Shown: positions 34,177-44,179, counted from the first letter of the stretch. The stretch is DNA of 64,000 nt from Bacteroidota bacterium (GCA_947470895.1 CANIVF010000007.1:36274-100273); one strand, 5' to 3'. Notes: generated by a model from the letters alone, not told the origin. Translations and numbers: made by a program.

Positions 34177-36728
34177 TTACTTGCTGATTAAAATTTGTTT
34201 TGAAATTAGTTCTTCACCTCTCTGAATATGCAGGTAATATAATCCGTTTTGAATGTCGCTAACATCGAGTACGATCTTTCCATCTTTACTTTCTCCTTTG
34301 CGCAATTCAACATTATATGAATTTAGTAACGCAGCCGTAAAGTTGTCAGGAAAACTTACACCTGGATCTTTACCAAATCCAACATCAGAAATTGTCAAGC
34401 TTGATTCAGTAGATTCGATTGTCAAGTTACTTGAAGCAGGGTTTGGATAAACTGCAATTCGTTGCTGCTGCCCACCTCCGCTACTGACGTTTATCGTGAG
34501 ATTATGCGTCCAACTAGAGCCACATAAAGAGTTATTTGCTGAACAGTTTAGGGTATATGTGCCGCCTACCGATGATGTTTTAATACCAGGAGTTGACGTA
34601 TTTCGGCCACTAACAAAAGAGAACCCTGATGGCAAGACCCATGTATAGGATGTAGCACCAGGAACGAAGTCAACTTGAAAATTGTATATACAGCCAGCGC
34701 ATAGGGTTACGGGATCAACGCCTCGTTGACCACTAGGATAAATCAATGTAGAATTGCTCGCATCAGGCAGACCTACATAAATAGATTTACTAACACCTGC
34801 ACCAGAGCAATAACCTCCATTATAGGTGGCTATAACTGTTGCGTAACCGTTAAAATTGTTTATACTTGTTGCATAACCACTGGATGAATTGATTTGCAAT
34901 CCGCTGGAATTGTCAGATGACCACGATACCGTTGAGCCCGATGGGACTGTTTGTAGCGAATATTGTTGAGATGTACATAACGAACTAGATCCTGTAATGG
35001 TTGAGTTTGGATTCTCAAAGCCAAGAACAGTGTAGGCAAAATTAACACTGGCCGGAGTTGAGGGATAGTAACCAATATATTGATTGGAGGATGACCATAT
35101 CTCATATACGTATGTTCTTAAAGTAACTCCCGTGCTAGTAAGTGTACCAGGCACAATTTCGCAGAAGCCTTCACCAAAATTGGGATTAGCCGGACTCCAT
35201 CCTGTTGAAAAAACACCCCTGCCCCAAACACCGGTGATTGAACAGAAAGGCTTGGGGAACGTTATAGTTTTTCTTACCTCATACTTTTTAGCAGTATATG
35301 TGCCAGATGCTAAGTTAGCATGTGCTGAATAAAGACTTATCTGTGATTGAGCTGTCGAATTAAAGACAGTGCCACCGCTTACAGTCCATTGATTTAAAGA
35401 ATATGGTGCACGTAAAAAGTCTAAAGCTTTTTTTGCATTTATTCGCCCATAACCATATGCTTCAGTGAAATTTTGGCCATTCATAGCATTAACTTTATCG
35501 GCACTAAGTCTTATGATATTCACTATATCATCATTAGCTAAATTATGATTATATCCTTTTAGCAGAGACGCTAATCCTGAAACAAATGGTGCGGCAAATG
35601 AAGTTCCTGTTACACCAATATACTCGCTGGCTTCTGTTGTTGTCCGGACGTTAGCACCTGGGGCTACAACATCAAGATGATTTCCTTGTCCTGAAGTGTT
35701 CACTATAACATCATTAATACTAGTTCCCCAACTGCCATGACATTGTCATATCCACCTGGATAAGAAACAACACCTGGCTGCAGTAATTGATGATTCCCAG
35801 ATGCTGCAATTGCTACTCTATTTTGCTTATACACGTATGCAAATGCTTGTCTATGGGTAAGATTATATAATCCCTCAATACCGTTTCCAAGATTGTCATA
35901 TCCCGATATTGAACTCCAACTGTTATTTAGTACATAAACATTGGGACTATAATCAACTGTTCCAGTTATGATTTGATACATAACGGAAGGGTCTCCACCT
36001 GTAAGATCCATTCTTCTAGCGTAAATTTTTGCATTCCAGTCAACTCCTGCAATCCCTTGACCATTTCCGCCAATAGCTGCTGCCACACCAGCCACTTTTA
36101 TTCCATGTCCAGCTTTTGAATAGCCTTGATCACTGAAGATAATTTTACTTGCAAAATCAGGATGGGGATTTATACCATAATCTATGATCGCGATGATGTT
36201 ATTCGGGTTACCTGTATAGATGTCCCATGCAGCCTCTGCGTTAATATCAGCTCCAATATTAGTATTGTTTTTTAAACCCCATTGTAGATTATAGTCTGTA
36301 TCATCAGGTGAAACATTGGGAGCATCTAATACAAAAGGTTCAGCGTATAAAACCTCCTCCATTTTGTTAAGGTCACTAAGTATCTCCGATTTATCCTTAC
36401 CCTTAGGGACTTTCACCTTGAAGAGTTTTGCAAGATTGAGTTTGGCTATTTTACTTCCATCTGATAATATTTTAATAGTATCAGCTTCATTAAAATCTGG
36501 GGAGCTTGGGGTTATGTATTCTTCTGAGAGCCCCATTGTTGCAAGTCGGTTTTTGAGTTCGTGCGCTTTAAACCTAGTTGATATTTTGGCCACATTTTCC
36601 GTGATTGTTTTTTCGCGTTCAACACCTTTCATGAAATATACTAAGATGTAATCATTAGGGTTGAGTAATTGTTGAGCATCTAGTTGGTAAGCAAAAAGGA
36701 TCAAAATAATCAGGTTAAAACTTTTCAT
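34177..36728 (-). pseudogene. Subtilase (S8) with T9SS C-terminal domain, split by a frameshift
   Basis: Two minus-strand ORFs (36728-35703 and 35703-34177) are pieces of one secreted serine protease. The first holds a signal peptide (LIILILFAYQLDAQQ), an inhibitor-like prodomain, the catalytic Asp in IIDYGINPHPDF and the His in GHGIKVAGVAAA, ending at NVMAVG. The second continues with GNHLDVVAPG and the catalytic Ser in GTSFAAPFVSG, then beta-sandwich segments and a T9SS tail (VYPNPASSN, GLYYLHIQRGEELISKQILI). One extra base in the G run at 35726-35729 would restore NVMAVG(x)TSINDVIV in frame. The second ORF's GTG start is an artefact. It is either a real inactivating mutation or a homopolymer sequencing error. 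Confidence 0.88.
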
Positions 36729-36739
36729 AACATTATTAT

Positions 36740-37777
36740 TTAGTTTGACATAATGACGAAAGAATTATAGGTTAGTTGCTTTTGATTGGTGCCATCTGTA
36801 TTCATAATCCACAAAGTGCCATCGTTCTGGTTTGATAAAATTCCCTGATCTTTTTGAAATACTATTTTAGATCCATCAGGAGACCAGCAAAAATTGTTTA
36901 TCGGTGCATTTATGAGTTTTTTAAAGTTATTTCCTTGCGAATCTATCCGACATAGATGAAGTCCAGTCCCATCAGAGAAGTTACTGATGAAGCCAATATG
37001 TGATCCTGTTTTAGAGTATTTGATTTGCTGAATATCTCTTGAAGGAAGTTCAAAGAACTTAAAAAAATGTTTTTTACTGTTGTCAAATGAATATACCCAA
37101 AGTGAATCGCCCAAGATTTTCCCTGATTCAGACAGTGCAACAGTACTATATAGCAATGAATTAGAATTAGGATCCCAAGTCGAAAATATTCCATATTTTC
37201 CAATTAGCTCACTTGTGTTTATAGTTGATGATTTGAACCAAATTCCGCAGGGTAGACCTATGCTACAATTTGATTGAGAAAATGAAATTTTGTTTCCATC
37301 TGGCCCCCATGCGGGAAAGAAATTACGTCCCTCAGTAGTTAGTTGCTCAATTTGAGTTGTATCAAATTTTTGCCCATCAAAAGGCATTTTGAATATTTGT
37401 GCGTTCTTGACAAAAGCAATCCACTTTCCGTCAGGGCTCCATGCTGGTGTCTGTAGCTTATACGGTAGAATTCTTCTTTTAATTGTTCCATCCATGTTAA
37501 TCAACCAAAAACCTACTGAGTCTTCCTTGTATTTAAAATCAGCAGGTAATGGCTTGCAGCCTTTAAGGGGAGAATCTAAAATGACCTCCTTGATGGGTCT
37601 ATGGTTAAAACCAATAATATTTCCGGAAGGATGCCAGATTGGATCCTCATAAGGAGGATCGGCTACAATGCCGGAGTTAATGCAAACAGGTTGGTCATTT
37701 TCACAAGAGCTTATCGTCAATAAGGTAATTATTGAAAAAAGGACTAAAAGAGTATTTAGGCTCAATTTTAAGAACAC
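36740..37777 (-). CDS. Beta-propeller (WD40-like/TolB-type) lipoprotein
   Basis: A 345-aa lipoprotein with lipobox TISSC following a hydrophobic N-terminus. At least four PD40-type propeller motifs are visible: PIWHPSGNIIGF, PAWSPDGKWIAF, PAWGPDGNKISF and FCWSPDGSKIVF, spread from about residue 45 to 315. Such propellers bind partner proteins or peptidoglycan-associated complexes, and in Bacteroidota often accompany surface proteases. The start appears to be GTG. It lies 11 bases upstream of the subtilase, so the two are co-transcribed. Specific function unknown. Confidence 0.82.
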   Translation of the reverse strand: MFLKLSLNTLLVLFSIITLLTISSCENDQPVCINSGIVADPPYEDPIWHPSGNIIGFNHRPIKEVILDSPLKGCKPLPADFKYKEDSVGFWLINMDGTIKRRILPYKLQTPAWSPDGKWIAFVKNAQIFKMPFDGQKFDTTQIEQLTTEGRNFFPAWGPDGNKISFSQSNCSIGLPCGIWFKSSTINTSELIGKYGIFSTWDPNSNSLLYSTVALSESGKILGDSLWVYSFDNSKKHFFKFFELPSRDIQQIKYSKTGSHIGFISNFSDGTGLHLCRIDSQGNNFKKLINAPINNFCWSPDGSKIVFQKDQGILSNQNDGTLWIMNTDGTNQKQLTYNSFVIMSN

Positions 37778-37791
37778 GGAAATTTTGAAGC

Positions 37792-38238
37792 TTAGTTGGT
37801 GATTGATAAAATTATAATTTGGTCATCATGGATATTTATATACTCATTAAAGTATGATGTGTTTATATTCGCTCTACAAATAGGAAAGACCTTTTCGCTA
37901 TTATTCGCATGGCGATACTTTATTTTAATTGGGAAATCACTCCATGCTGTGTCTGGAAAAATGCAATAGAGTTCATAGTTCTTAAAATATTCTGGAGGGA
38001 ATTGATACAAACCAATCGGGAAGCTGTAATTTACCATAGTGTCTTTTTGAGATGGTATATTGATAATAAACCCAACACTTCCTCCATTCGGTTCCCCAAC
38101 TCCTGTACAAGGATCGAACCCTATTACAAAACCATCTGAGAAATTTTCACATGTTGGGCAGGTCGGGCCATCTTTGTAATGGCATCCATTCAATGCTAAT
38201 ATTCCTATAACAAAAGAAATATATATTAAGGTTTTCAT
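37792..38238 (-). CDS. Small hypothetical lipoprotein
   Basis: A 148-aa predicted lipoprotein (MKTLIYISFVIGILALNGC, lipobox ALNGC). The mature part begins with two CPTC/DPCTG cysteine pairs and continues as a beta-rich domain; no family recognised. The ORF track start at 38304 adds 22 residues of unlikely sequence, so I chose the ATG at 38238. It is 14 bases upstream of the propeller lipoprotein, forming a three-gene envelope operon with the subtilase. Confidence 0.7.
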   Translation of the reverse strand: MKTLIYISFVIGILALNGCHYKDGPTCPTCENFSDGFVIGFDPCTGVGEPNGGSVGFIINIPSQKDTMVNYSFPIGLYQFPPEYFKNYELYCIFPDTAWSDFPIKIKYRHANNSEKVFPICRANINTSYFNEYINIHDDQIIILSITN

Positions 38239-38458
38239 GCCATAAGTATTTTTATTTTTGACAATCATATTATGAATGTAAACAATCTGAATGTTAAGAC
38301 ACAATGATTTAGTGTTAATTAGGTATCGTTGAGTCTTTTTGTTACTCTGGCGTTAAATATTTTTGAAATCAAAGCAAATGACTCCATTTTCTTAACATTA
38401 CAGAACAGAGAGAAATGTTTAGAATATGCTCATTTTGAATCTGTTTAAAAATTGCTAA

Positions 38459-38602
38459 AAAGATTTAGGCACGACTGAGTTTCCAAGTGTGGAGACTGGA
38501 CTAATAGATGGTGAAGTCGCCTTTCGGCAGCATAGTGGCGGCTATATAGCTGGTACTAATTGGCCAATCTTTCTGGATTATGCCAGCCTGTATTTTAAGT
38601 GA
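38459..38602 (+). pseudogene. C-terminal remnant of an alpha/beta-hydrolase (esterase-like) gene
   Basis: A 47-codon plus-strand frame, open from a stop to TGA, reads DLGTTEFPSVETGLIDGEV, then AFRQHSGGYIAGTNWPIFL and ends YASLYFK. The QHSGG-TNWP-F block resembles the catalytic-His end of secreted alpha/beta hydrolases as I remember them. No start codon and no upstream domain exist, so this is the stump of a deleted or decayed gene. It lies in the 430-base gap (38239-38668) next to uxuA, where an esterase would fit. Confidence 0.4.
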
Positions 38603-38611
38603 GAAAATTTA

Positions 38612-38655
38612 AGCCACAGATTCACTGATTATTTTAAATCAGTGAATCTGTGGCT
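38612..38655. repeat. Perfect 18-bp inverted repeat (REP-like palindrome or bidirectional terminator)
   Basis: The arms begin AGCCACAGATTCACTGAT and the complement follows after an 8-base AT loop. It lies 14 bases past the uxuA stop and 10 bases past the esterase remnant, so it could terminate both. CCACAGATT..AATCTGTGG palindromes are common dispersed intergenic repeats in several phyla; whether this genome has more copies cannot be told from this window. Confidence 0.75.
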
Positions 38656-38668
38656 AACCATCTAATTT

Positions 38669-39829
38669 CTATTTTAAATACGTGGCTATCCCCAGCTCCA
38701 AACCACGCAACTCGGCAAGGCCTCTTAATCTTCCAATAGCAGTATATCCCGGCAATGTTTTTTTAGTGAGATCATCCAACATCTGATGTCCATGATCAGG
38801 TCTCATTGGAATGGATTGTCCTGTGCGTTTCATCAACAAAATAATCTCACGAACTACCGCAGGCATATCGGTATCACCATCAAGATGATCGGCTTCATAG
38901 AAATTTCCTTCTGCATCGCGTCTTGTGTTTCGTAAATGTAAGAAATGAATGTGATCACCTAAGCGGTTTACCATGCCAGGTAAATCATTGGTGGACCGAA
39001 CTCCGTATGATCCGGTGCAGAAGCAAAGTCCGTTGGCAACGGAAGGAGCAGCTGCTAATAATTCCTTTGCATCTTGTTCGGTGCTCACCACCCGTGGAAG
39101 TCCAAGGATGGGATATGGAGGATCGTCTGGATGTATGGCTAATTTAAGCCCGAGCGATTCCGCAGCAGGGACTATTTGTTGTAAGAAATAAAACAGGTGC
39201 TCCTTTAATTTTTTCGCATCGATGTGCGCGTAGGTCTTTAGTGCCGTGAGGATTTGTTCTTCGGTGAATCGTTCTTCGCTTCCAGGTAATCCCAGTAATG
39301 CATTATTAAAAAGCGTTTCTTTTTCAATGGCTGTCATGCTCTCGAAGCGACTTTTTGCTTTCGTTATTTCGTCTGCGGTATACTCCTTTTCTGCACCTGG
39401 GCGCTTCAGCAGAAAAAGATCGAAAGCAACGAATGCTGATTTTTCAAAACGAAGTGCTTTACTTCCATCGGGCATTGTATATCGAGGATCTGTCCGCATC
39501 CAATCCAGGATGGGCATAAAATTATACGTTACTACTTTCAATCCGCAGGTAGCTACATTTTTTAAACTGATTTTATAATTCTCAATCCATTGCTTGAAGT
39601 CACCGGATTGTTTTTTGATGTGTTCATGAACAGGTAAACTTTCGATTACAGTCCAGGTGAGGCCGGCATCTTCCACTTGTTTTTTGCGGATGTTAATTTC
39701 TTCTACTGTCCAGATATCTCCTACAGGAATATGGTGTAAAGCGGTGACCACGCCTGTGCATCCTGCCTGCCGAATATCTGATAAGCTTACCGGGTCTTTC
39801 GGCCCGAACCACCTCATGGTTTGTTCCAT
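38669..39829 (-). CDS. uxuA: D-mannonate dehydratase
   Basis: Dehydrates D-mannonate to 2-keto-3-deoxygluconate in the glucuronate arm. The 386-aa protein begins [20 protein letters not shown], almost the E. coli UxuA start. It contains [15 protein letters not shown], metal-site regions AIHPDDPP and [10 protein letters not shown], and MRPDHGHQM. The ORF track adds three residues; I prefer the ATG at 39829. It is the last gene of a minus-strand operon with an SDR, a Gfo/Idh protein, a TIM-barrel epimerase and GH88. Confidence 0.96.
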   Translation of the reverse strand: MEQTMRWFGPKDPVSLSDIRQAGCTGVVTALHHIPVGDIWTVEEINIRKKQVEDAGLTWTVIESLPVHEHIKKQSGDFKQWIENYKISLKNVATCGLKVVTYNFMPILDWMRTDPRYTMPDGSKALRFEKSAFVAFDLFLLKRPGAEKEYTADEITKAKSRFESMTAIEKETLFNNALLGLPGSEERFTEEQILTALKTYAHIDAKKLKEHLFYFLQQIVPAAESLGLKLAIHPDDPPYPILGLPRVVSTEQDAKELLAAAPSVANGLCFCTGSYGVRSTNDLPGMVNRLGDHIHFLHLRNTRRDAEGNFYEADHLDGDTDMPAVVREIILLMKRTGQSIPMRPDHGHQMLDDLTKKTLPGYTAIGRLRGLAELRGLELGIATYLK

Positions 39830-39900
39830 CAAATGCATAAACGATTCTTTATGGTTAATTCATTAGTATTTTAAACTTCTGCAAAGGTATCAAACAGAAT

Positions 39901-40671
39901 TTATAATCTCGGAATAGTGAGCCCGCCATCCACCATGATCACCTGGCCAGTTGAGTAAGGAAAATTTCCTGTAGCCAGCGAGGCAACAACACTTCCAACG
40001 TCATCAGGAAATCCCCACCGTTTTTGAACGGTCAGGCCATCTTCAATTAACTTATCATATTTAGCTTTTACACCCGATGTCATATCGGTGCTGATGATGC
40101 CCGGACGCACCTCGTAAACAGGAATATTATACTCGCCCAATCGTACAGCGAATAATTGAGTAGACATACTCAGTCCTGCTTTTGAAATACAATATTCGCC
40201 TCTGTTAACAGAAGCTACTGTGGCCGAAATGGATGATACATTAATGATGCAGCCTTTAAATGTTAGGTCAGAATGTTTCTGCTCAATCATCCAATTTGCT
40301 GCCCGTTGAGTTAGGAAATAATTTCCTTTTAGATTGGTTGAAACGACATCATCAAAACTCTCTTCCGTAGTTTCAAGCACATCGCGTCTTTCTTTTGGTG
40401 CGATGCCGGCATTGTTCACCAACACATTCAGTCTTCCAAAATGATCTTTGACTTGTTGAATTATTTTTTTTCGATCCGGTGAAGAAGCAATACTTCCCTG
40501 GCAATAGATCACATGAGCGCCTACATCTTCTAATGTTTTTATAGCATCCTGAACAGCCGATTCTTCTCTAACCCCATTGATCGCAATATCAAAACCATTT
40601 TTTGCAAGATGACATGCAATCCCAAATCCAATACCCCGGCTTCCTCCGGTAATCAAGGCAACTTTTTTCAT
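39901..40671 (-). CDS. SDR-family oxidoreductase (FabG-like, sugar context)
   Basis: A 256-aa short-chain dehydrogenase. It shows the NAD(P) motif TGGSRGIGFGIA (residues 8-19), NNAGIAP (about 90), catalytic Ser in INVSSISA, and the YCISK active-site pair (Tyr-x-x-x-Lys). The C-terminus is GQVIMVDGGLTIPRL. By automatic annotation this would be a 3-ketoacyl-ACP reductase, but its position between uxuA and a sugar Gfo/Idh gene argues for a sugar or sugar-acid substrate. It is the best SDR candidate for the KduD step (2,5-diketo-3-deoxygluconate to KDG), though it does not look like a close KduD. Substrate unproven. Confidence 0.83.
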   Translation of the reverse strand: MKKVALITGGSRGIGFGIACHLAKNGFDIAINGVREESAVQDAIKTLEDVGAHVIYCQGSIASSPDRKKIIQQVKDHFGRLNVLVNNAGIAPKERRDVLETTEESFDDVVSTNLKGNYFLTQRAANWMIEQKHSDLTFKGCIINVSSISATVASVNRGEYCISKAGLSMSTQLFAVRLGEYNIPVYEVRPGIISTDMTSGVKAKYDKLIEDGLTVQKRWGFPDDVGSVVASLATGNFPYSTGQVIMVDGGLTIPRL

Positions 40672-40748
40672 TTGATATTTTTAATACTAATTCTACTTGT
40701 CATCATGAATCATGAGCTCATACTGCCACCTTGCCTACTGTCTACTTT

Positions 40749-41894
40749 TCAAAGAGCAGGCACATCGACCCAGCAACGTTTTCTCCAGCTTTCAATTCCT
40801 TTCTCAGCTAACTGTACGCCACGAGCGCCATCGCGTAAATCCCATGGAAATGGTTCATCTTTTACAACATGCTTTAGAAATAATTCCCATTGTGCTTTGA
40901 ACGCGTTATCATACTGTTCCTGCTCCGGAACTTTCGACCAGCCTTCAAAGAAATTAATCGGTTGAGCGATATCCGGATTCCAAACGGGCTTTGGTGTGTT
41001 GCCATAATGTTGGATATAACATTCACGTAAGCCGGCAACAGCTGAACCCTTTGTTCCATCCACTTGAAGCGTGAGCAAATCATCGCGTCTCACGCGCACT
41101 GACCACGATGAATTAAAGTGAGCGATCACTCCACCTTCCAATTCAAAGGTAGCATAGGCGGAATCATCGGCTGTACATTTGTATTGCTTGCCCTGTTCAT
41201 CAATTCGCTGCGGAATATGCGTTGCACCGAGACACGATACGGCTTTTACTTTTCCAAAAACATTGTCGAGTACATAGCGCCAATGACAAAGCATGTCGAC
41301 AATGATTCCGCCATCATCTTCTTTTCTGTAATTCCAGGAAGGACGTTGAGCAGGAATGTTGTCGCCTTCAAACACCCAGTATCCAAACTCACCTCTTATG
41401 GAAAGAATTTCTCCGAAGAAGCCTTGTTGGATTAAACGTTTTAATTTCATAATGCCCGGCAGCCACAGTTTATCCTGAACCACTCCGTTTTTAAGTTTCG
41501 CATCGGTGCAGATTTTATGAAGTTCCAATGCAGTCTTTGTGTCCACAGCAATCGGTTTTTCACAATAGATATGCTTGCCGGCTTTTACGGCTTTACGCAC
41601 AGCATCAGCACGTCTTCCCGTTGTTTGCGAATCGAAATAGATAATGTTATTCGGATCAGCCAATGCTTCATCCAGGTTGGTAGTCATCTTTTTAACTCCT
41701 GATAGTGCACAAAGTTTTTCAAGTTTATTCACATCACGACCTACTAATATCGGATCAGGCATGATCGTTTCACCAGCATTGACTTTTACGCCACCTTGCT
41801 TCATGATTTCAGCAATGGATCGTAACAGGTGTTGGTTGGTTCCCATCCGGCCTGTTACACCGTTCATGATGATTCCTACTTTGTGTACTTGCAT
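40749..41894 (-). CDS. Gfo/Idh/MocA-family oxidoreductase (cytosolic)
   Basis: A 381-aa NAD(P)-dependent oxidoreductase without signal peptide. The Rossmann start is VGIIMNGVTGRMG. The catalytic lysine is in YCEKPIAVD (about 112-120), and the C-terminal substrate domain includes RPSWNYRKEDDGGIIVDMLCHWRYVLD. A role in oxidising or reducing a sugar (possibly at C3) fits the family; the neighbours are a sugar epimerase-like TIM barrel and GH88. The spacer to the following SDR gene holds a CCTTGCCTACTGTC stretch like those in the arginine operon. Confidence 0.86.
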   Translation of the reverse strand: MQVHKVGIIMNGVTGRMGTNQHLLRSIAEIMKQGGVKVNAGETIMPDPILVGRDVNKLEKLCALSGVKKMTTNLDEALADPNNIIYFDSQTTGRRADAVRKAVKAGKHIYCEKPIAVDTKTALELHKICTDAKLKNGVVQDKLWLPGIMKLKRLIQQGFFGEILSIRGEFGYWVFEGDNIPAQRPSWNYRKEDDGGIIVDMLCHWRYVLDNVFGKVKAVSCLGATHIPQRIDEQGKQYKCTADDSAYATFELEGGVIAHFNSSWSVRVRRDDLLTLQVDGTKGSAVAGLRECYIQHYGNTPKPVWNPDIAQPINFFEGWSKVPEQEQYDNAFKAQWELFLKHVVKDEPFPWDLRDGARGVQLAEKGIESWRKRCWVDVPAL

Positions 41895-41898
41895 GATC

Positions 41899-42732
41899 TT
41901 ACGAGTTTTCTTTATAATCCTTGATAATATTATTTAAAAATTGAGATTGATCTTGACTCCAGAATTTGTTAGAAAATATTTCCACTTCATAGAAACCATT
42001 AAACCCGGTTTCCTCTACCCAGCCTCTCATTTTTTTCACAGGGATACAACCTTCTCCCATCAAGCCACGATCATTCAAAAAATCGGTGGTCGGCACATTC
42101 CAATCGCAAATATGAAATGCGAAGAGATGATTATTTTTTCCACACCGTTTTATTTCTTGTTCCAGAGTTGGGTCCCACCAGAGATGATACACATCCACTG
42201 CTACTCCAACATAAGATGAATTTATATTGACAGCCATATCATTGGCTTGTGCCAGCGTATTGATGGCAGAACGCGTGTCAGCATACATAGGATGTAATGG
42301 TTCGATCGCCAATTTAACACCCGCACTTTTTGCTTCAGGTAGAACCGCTTCGATACCATCCTGTATTTGTTTTCGTGAATCTTCCAAGGATTGATTGGCC
42401 TCAGCACCACAAACCAAAACAACCATCGGTGCTCCCAGCTCTGCAGCCTCCTCAATGGCTTTTCTATTATCATCGATCGCTGTTTTTCTTTTAGCTGCAT
42501 CGATGGATGGAAAAAATCCGCCACGACAAAGTGATACAATGTTCAAACCAGAATCACGCAAGAGTTGGCCGGTTTGCTTTATGTTTCTTCCATGCAACGC
42601 ATCGCGCCATACGGTGATTCCCTTTACACCAGCAGCAGAAAATTTTTGTGCAGCCGTTTCAATGCTCCACGGTTTTGTAGTGATGGTGTGAACGCACAAC
42701 TGAGACAGGTCGGTTAGTGGCTTTGCTCTCAT
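41899..42732 (-). CDS. Sugar phosphate isomerase/epimerase-like TIM barrel
   Basis: A 277-aa xylose-isomerase-like (AP endonuclease 2 fold) TIM barrel without signal peptide. Metal-site segments visible are KLAIEPLHPMYADTRSAI (Glu), VGVAVDVYHLWWDP (Asp, His), FHICDWN, and GFYEVEIFS (Glu). Enzymes of this family isomerise or epimerise sugars and keto-sugars. It overlaps the GH88 stop by ATGA and is followed after 4 bases by the Gfo/Idh gene, so the three are tightly coupled and probably act in sequence. Confidence 0.85.
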   Translation of the reverse strand: MRAKPLTDLSQLCVHTITTKPWSIETAAQKFSAAGVKGITVWRDALHGRNIKQTGQLLRDSGLNIVSLCRGGFFPSIDAAKRKTAIDDNRKAIEEAAELGAPMVVLVCGAEANQSLEDSRKQIQDGIEAVLPEAKSAGVKLAIEPLHPMYADTRSAINTLAQANDMAVNINSSYVGVAVDVYHLWWDPTLEQEIKRCGKNNHLFAFHICDWNVPTTDFLNDRGLMGEGCIPVKKMRGWVEETGFNGFYEVEIFSNKFWSQDQSQFLNNIIKDYKENS

Positions 42733-44102
42733 TGCACACAGTTAAAGAATGTATAATATTTTTCTTTTTGAATGATGCGATGGAGATAGAGGCACACTTC
42801 ACGAATATGATAGTCGCCCCACATACTTGATTCACCGTTAGGGATTTTACTTCTCTTTGGAATAAAGTCCCAACCGTTTGGCCGGTGATAGATGGAATGA
42901 AGCAGCAAGCCTTCATGCGATGGATTAGTGCTCAGATAAGGTTCATCCAAAAGAGTGTTTATTACGGTGAGTCCGGCTTGCCAATACTGCTTACCACTTT
43001 GGTCATTTCTATCGTGAAGGTATTTGCCTAGTCTTAACAATCCTTGAGCTGCAATTGCTGCTGCCGAACTATCCACAGGTTCATGTTCATTATAAGGATC
43101 TGCAGGTTTATTTAAATAGTCTCCCAATTTGTACAGGTTCGGAGCACCGGTATCCCAGTAGGGAATACCATCCACTGGTGTATTTGAAATATAGAAATCG
43201 CAAGTTGCTTTCGCAGCCTTCACCATAAAAGAGGAGAGGTTTTCTTTACCTCCTAAATCGTTCAAGTCTTTTTCATCTACCGTATCGAGCCATTCTAACT
43301 CTTCGGCAAATCCACACATGGCCCAGGCAAGGCCTCTCGTCCATGTGGTGAAACCGGTGTAGCCTTGCTGTGAATTCGGGCAACGGAAGTTTCCATCTTT
43401 CACATTGAAAACACTTTCGTGTGCAGTTCTTCCCCACATATCATAGGAGTCGCGACCTTCTCCATAGTAAACAGAATATTCGGCTGTGGCACGAATGTGT
43501 TGCATTGCCCTTTCCAATAAATTAATTTTCACATCGCCTTCCGCCTGAAACACATGACCTAAACTATGACTGACGACAAGTGCCCGGCATGATCGGATGG
43601 TATCAACGAATAGCGAGTGAGCCCCATTGAAGGAATGAATAAAGCCTCCATTTTTAATAGCTGTCCAGCGGCTTGCTTGCACCGCTCCGGAAATCTTTAA
43701 TGCTAATTCATAGAAATTCTTTTCCCACTCATTGATTGGTATTTTTCCTTCGTTCATGAGGCGAAGAAGATTGCCGTAGGTGCTCACATTATTGAAGCCG
43801 TGATCATGCACCCCGATGTGACTCACATGCGGAGCCATCACCTCAACGGTTTTTCGTTTTGCTGATTCTAAGAAACTTTTTTCACCGGTTGCGTCAAATT
43901 GTAAAATTCCAGACCCGTATTGGAATCCTTGTGTCCATTCGGTCCAGCCGCGGGTGGAGTACCTTCCATCCATGGTGAATACCGGAGATCCTTTACTCAC
44001 ATCATAATTTTTTTCAATAAGGTTAATTTTCTCTGCCGAAAGTTGCCAGAAACGTAGAAGTTTGCGCGAGAGATCCGAGGGACTTAGTTCGAGGTTGACC
44101 AT
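42729..44102 (-). CDS. GH88-family glycosidase (unsaturated glucuronyl hydrolase-like)
   Basis: A 457-aa (alpha/alpha)6-barrel protein. Motifs match GH88: RGWTEWTQGFQYGSGIL, the catalytic-region Asp100 in VHDHGFNN, Asp167 in SLFVDTIRS, TRGLAWAMCGFAEEL, and DSSAAAIAAQGLLRLG near 340. GH88 enzymes hydrate and release 4,5-unsaturated uronic acid from lyase products, which then feeds KduI. It is longer than the 377-aa Bacillus enzyme, and there is no signal peptide, so action is in the cytosol. The ORF track starts at TTG 44132; I use the ATG at 44102. It is first in the operon running to uxuA and divergent from uxaB. Confidence 0.85.
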   Translation of the reverse strand: MVNLELSPSDLSRKLLRFWQLSAEKINLIEKNYDVSKGSPVFTMDGRYSTRGWTEWTQGFQYGSGILQFDATGEKSFLESAKRKTVEVMAPHVSHIGVHDHGFNNVSTYGNLLRLMNEGKIPINEWEKNFYELALKISGAVQASRWTAIKNGGFIHSFNGAHSLFVDTIRSCRALVVSHSLGHVFQAEGDVKINLLERAMQHIRATAEYSVYYGEGRDSYDMWGRTAHESVFNVKDGNFRCPNSQQGYTGFTTWTRGLAWAMCGFAEELEWLDTVDEKDLNDLGGKENLSSFMVKAAKATCDFYISNTPVDGIPYWDTGAPNLYKLGDYLNKPADPYNEHEPVDSSAAAIAAQGLLRLGKYLHDRNDQSGKQYWQAGLTVINTLLDEPYLSTNPSHEGLLLHSIYHRPNGWDFIPKRSKIPNGESSMWGDYHIREVCLYLHRIIQKEKYYTFFNCVQ

Positions 44103-44130
44103 GGAAAAATTTAAAGTATCGATTTGAAAC

Positions 44131-44179
44131 AAATTAATAGTAATTGCAAGTACTTTAATGACGAAAATTAATAGTAATT
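44131..44179. promoter_or_regulatory. Direct repeat AAATTAATAGTAATT in the divergent GH88/uxaB promoter region
   Basis: The 15-base word AAATTAATAGTAATT occurs twice, at 44131-44145 and 44165-44179, 34 bases apart (about three helical turns), in the 137-base space between the two divergent operons. Two exact copies in so short a region suggest an operator or upstream promoter element for coordinated control. AT-rich sequence raises the chance of coincidence. No cognate regulator gene is adjacent. Confidence 0.4.

Noticed and set aside
39901-40671. 3-ketoacyl-ACP reductase (FabG) in fatty-acid synthesis
   Set aside because: Only generic SDR motifs support this; the neighbours are all sugar-acid genes, so a lipid role is unlikely.
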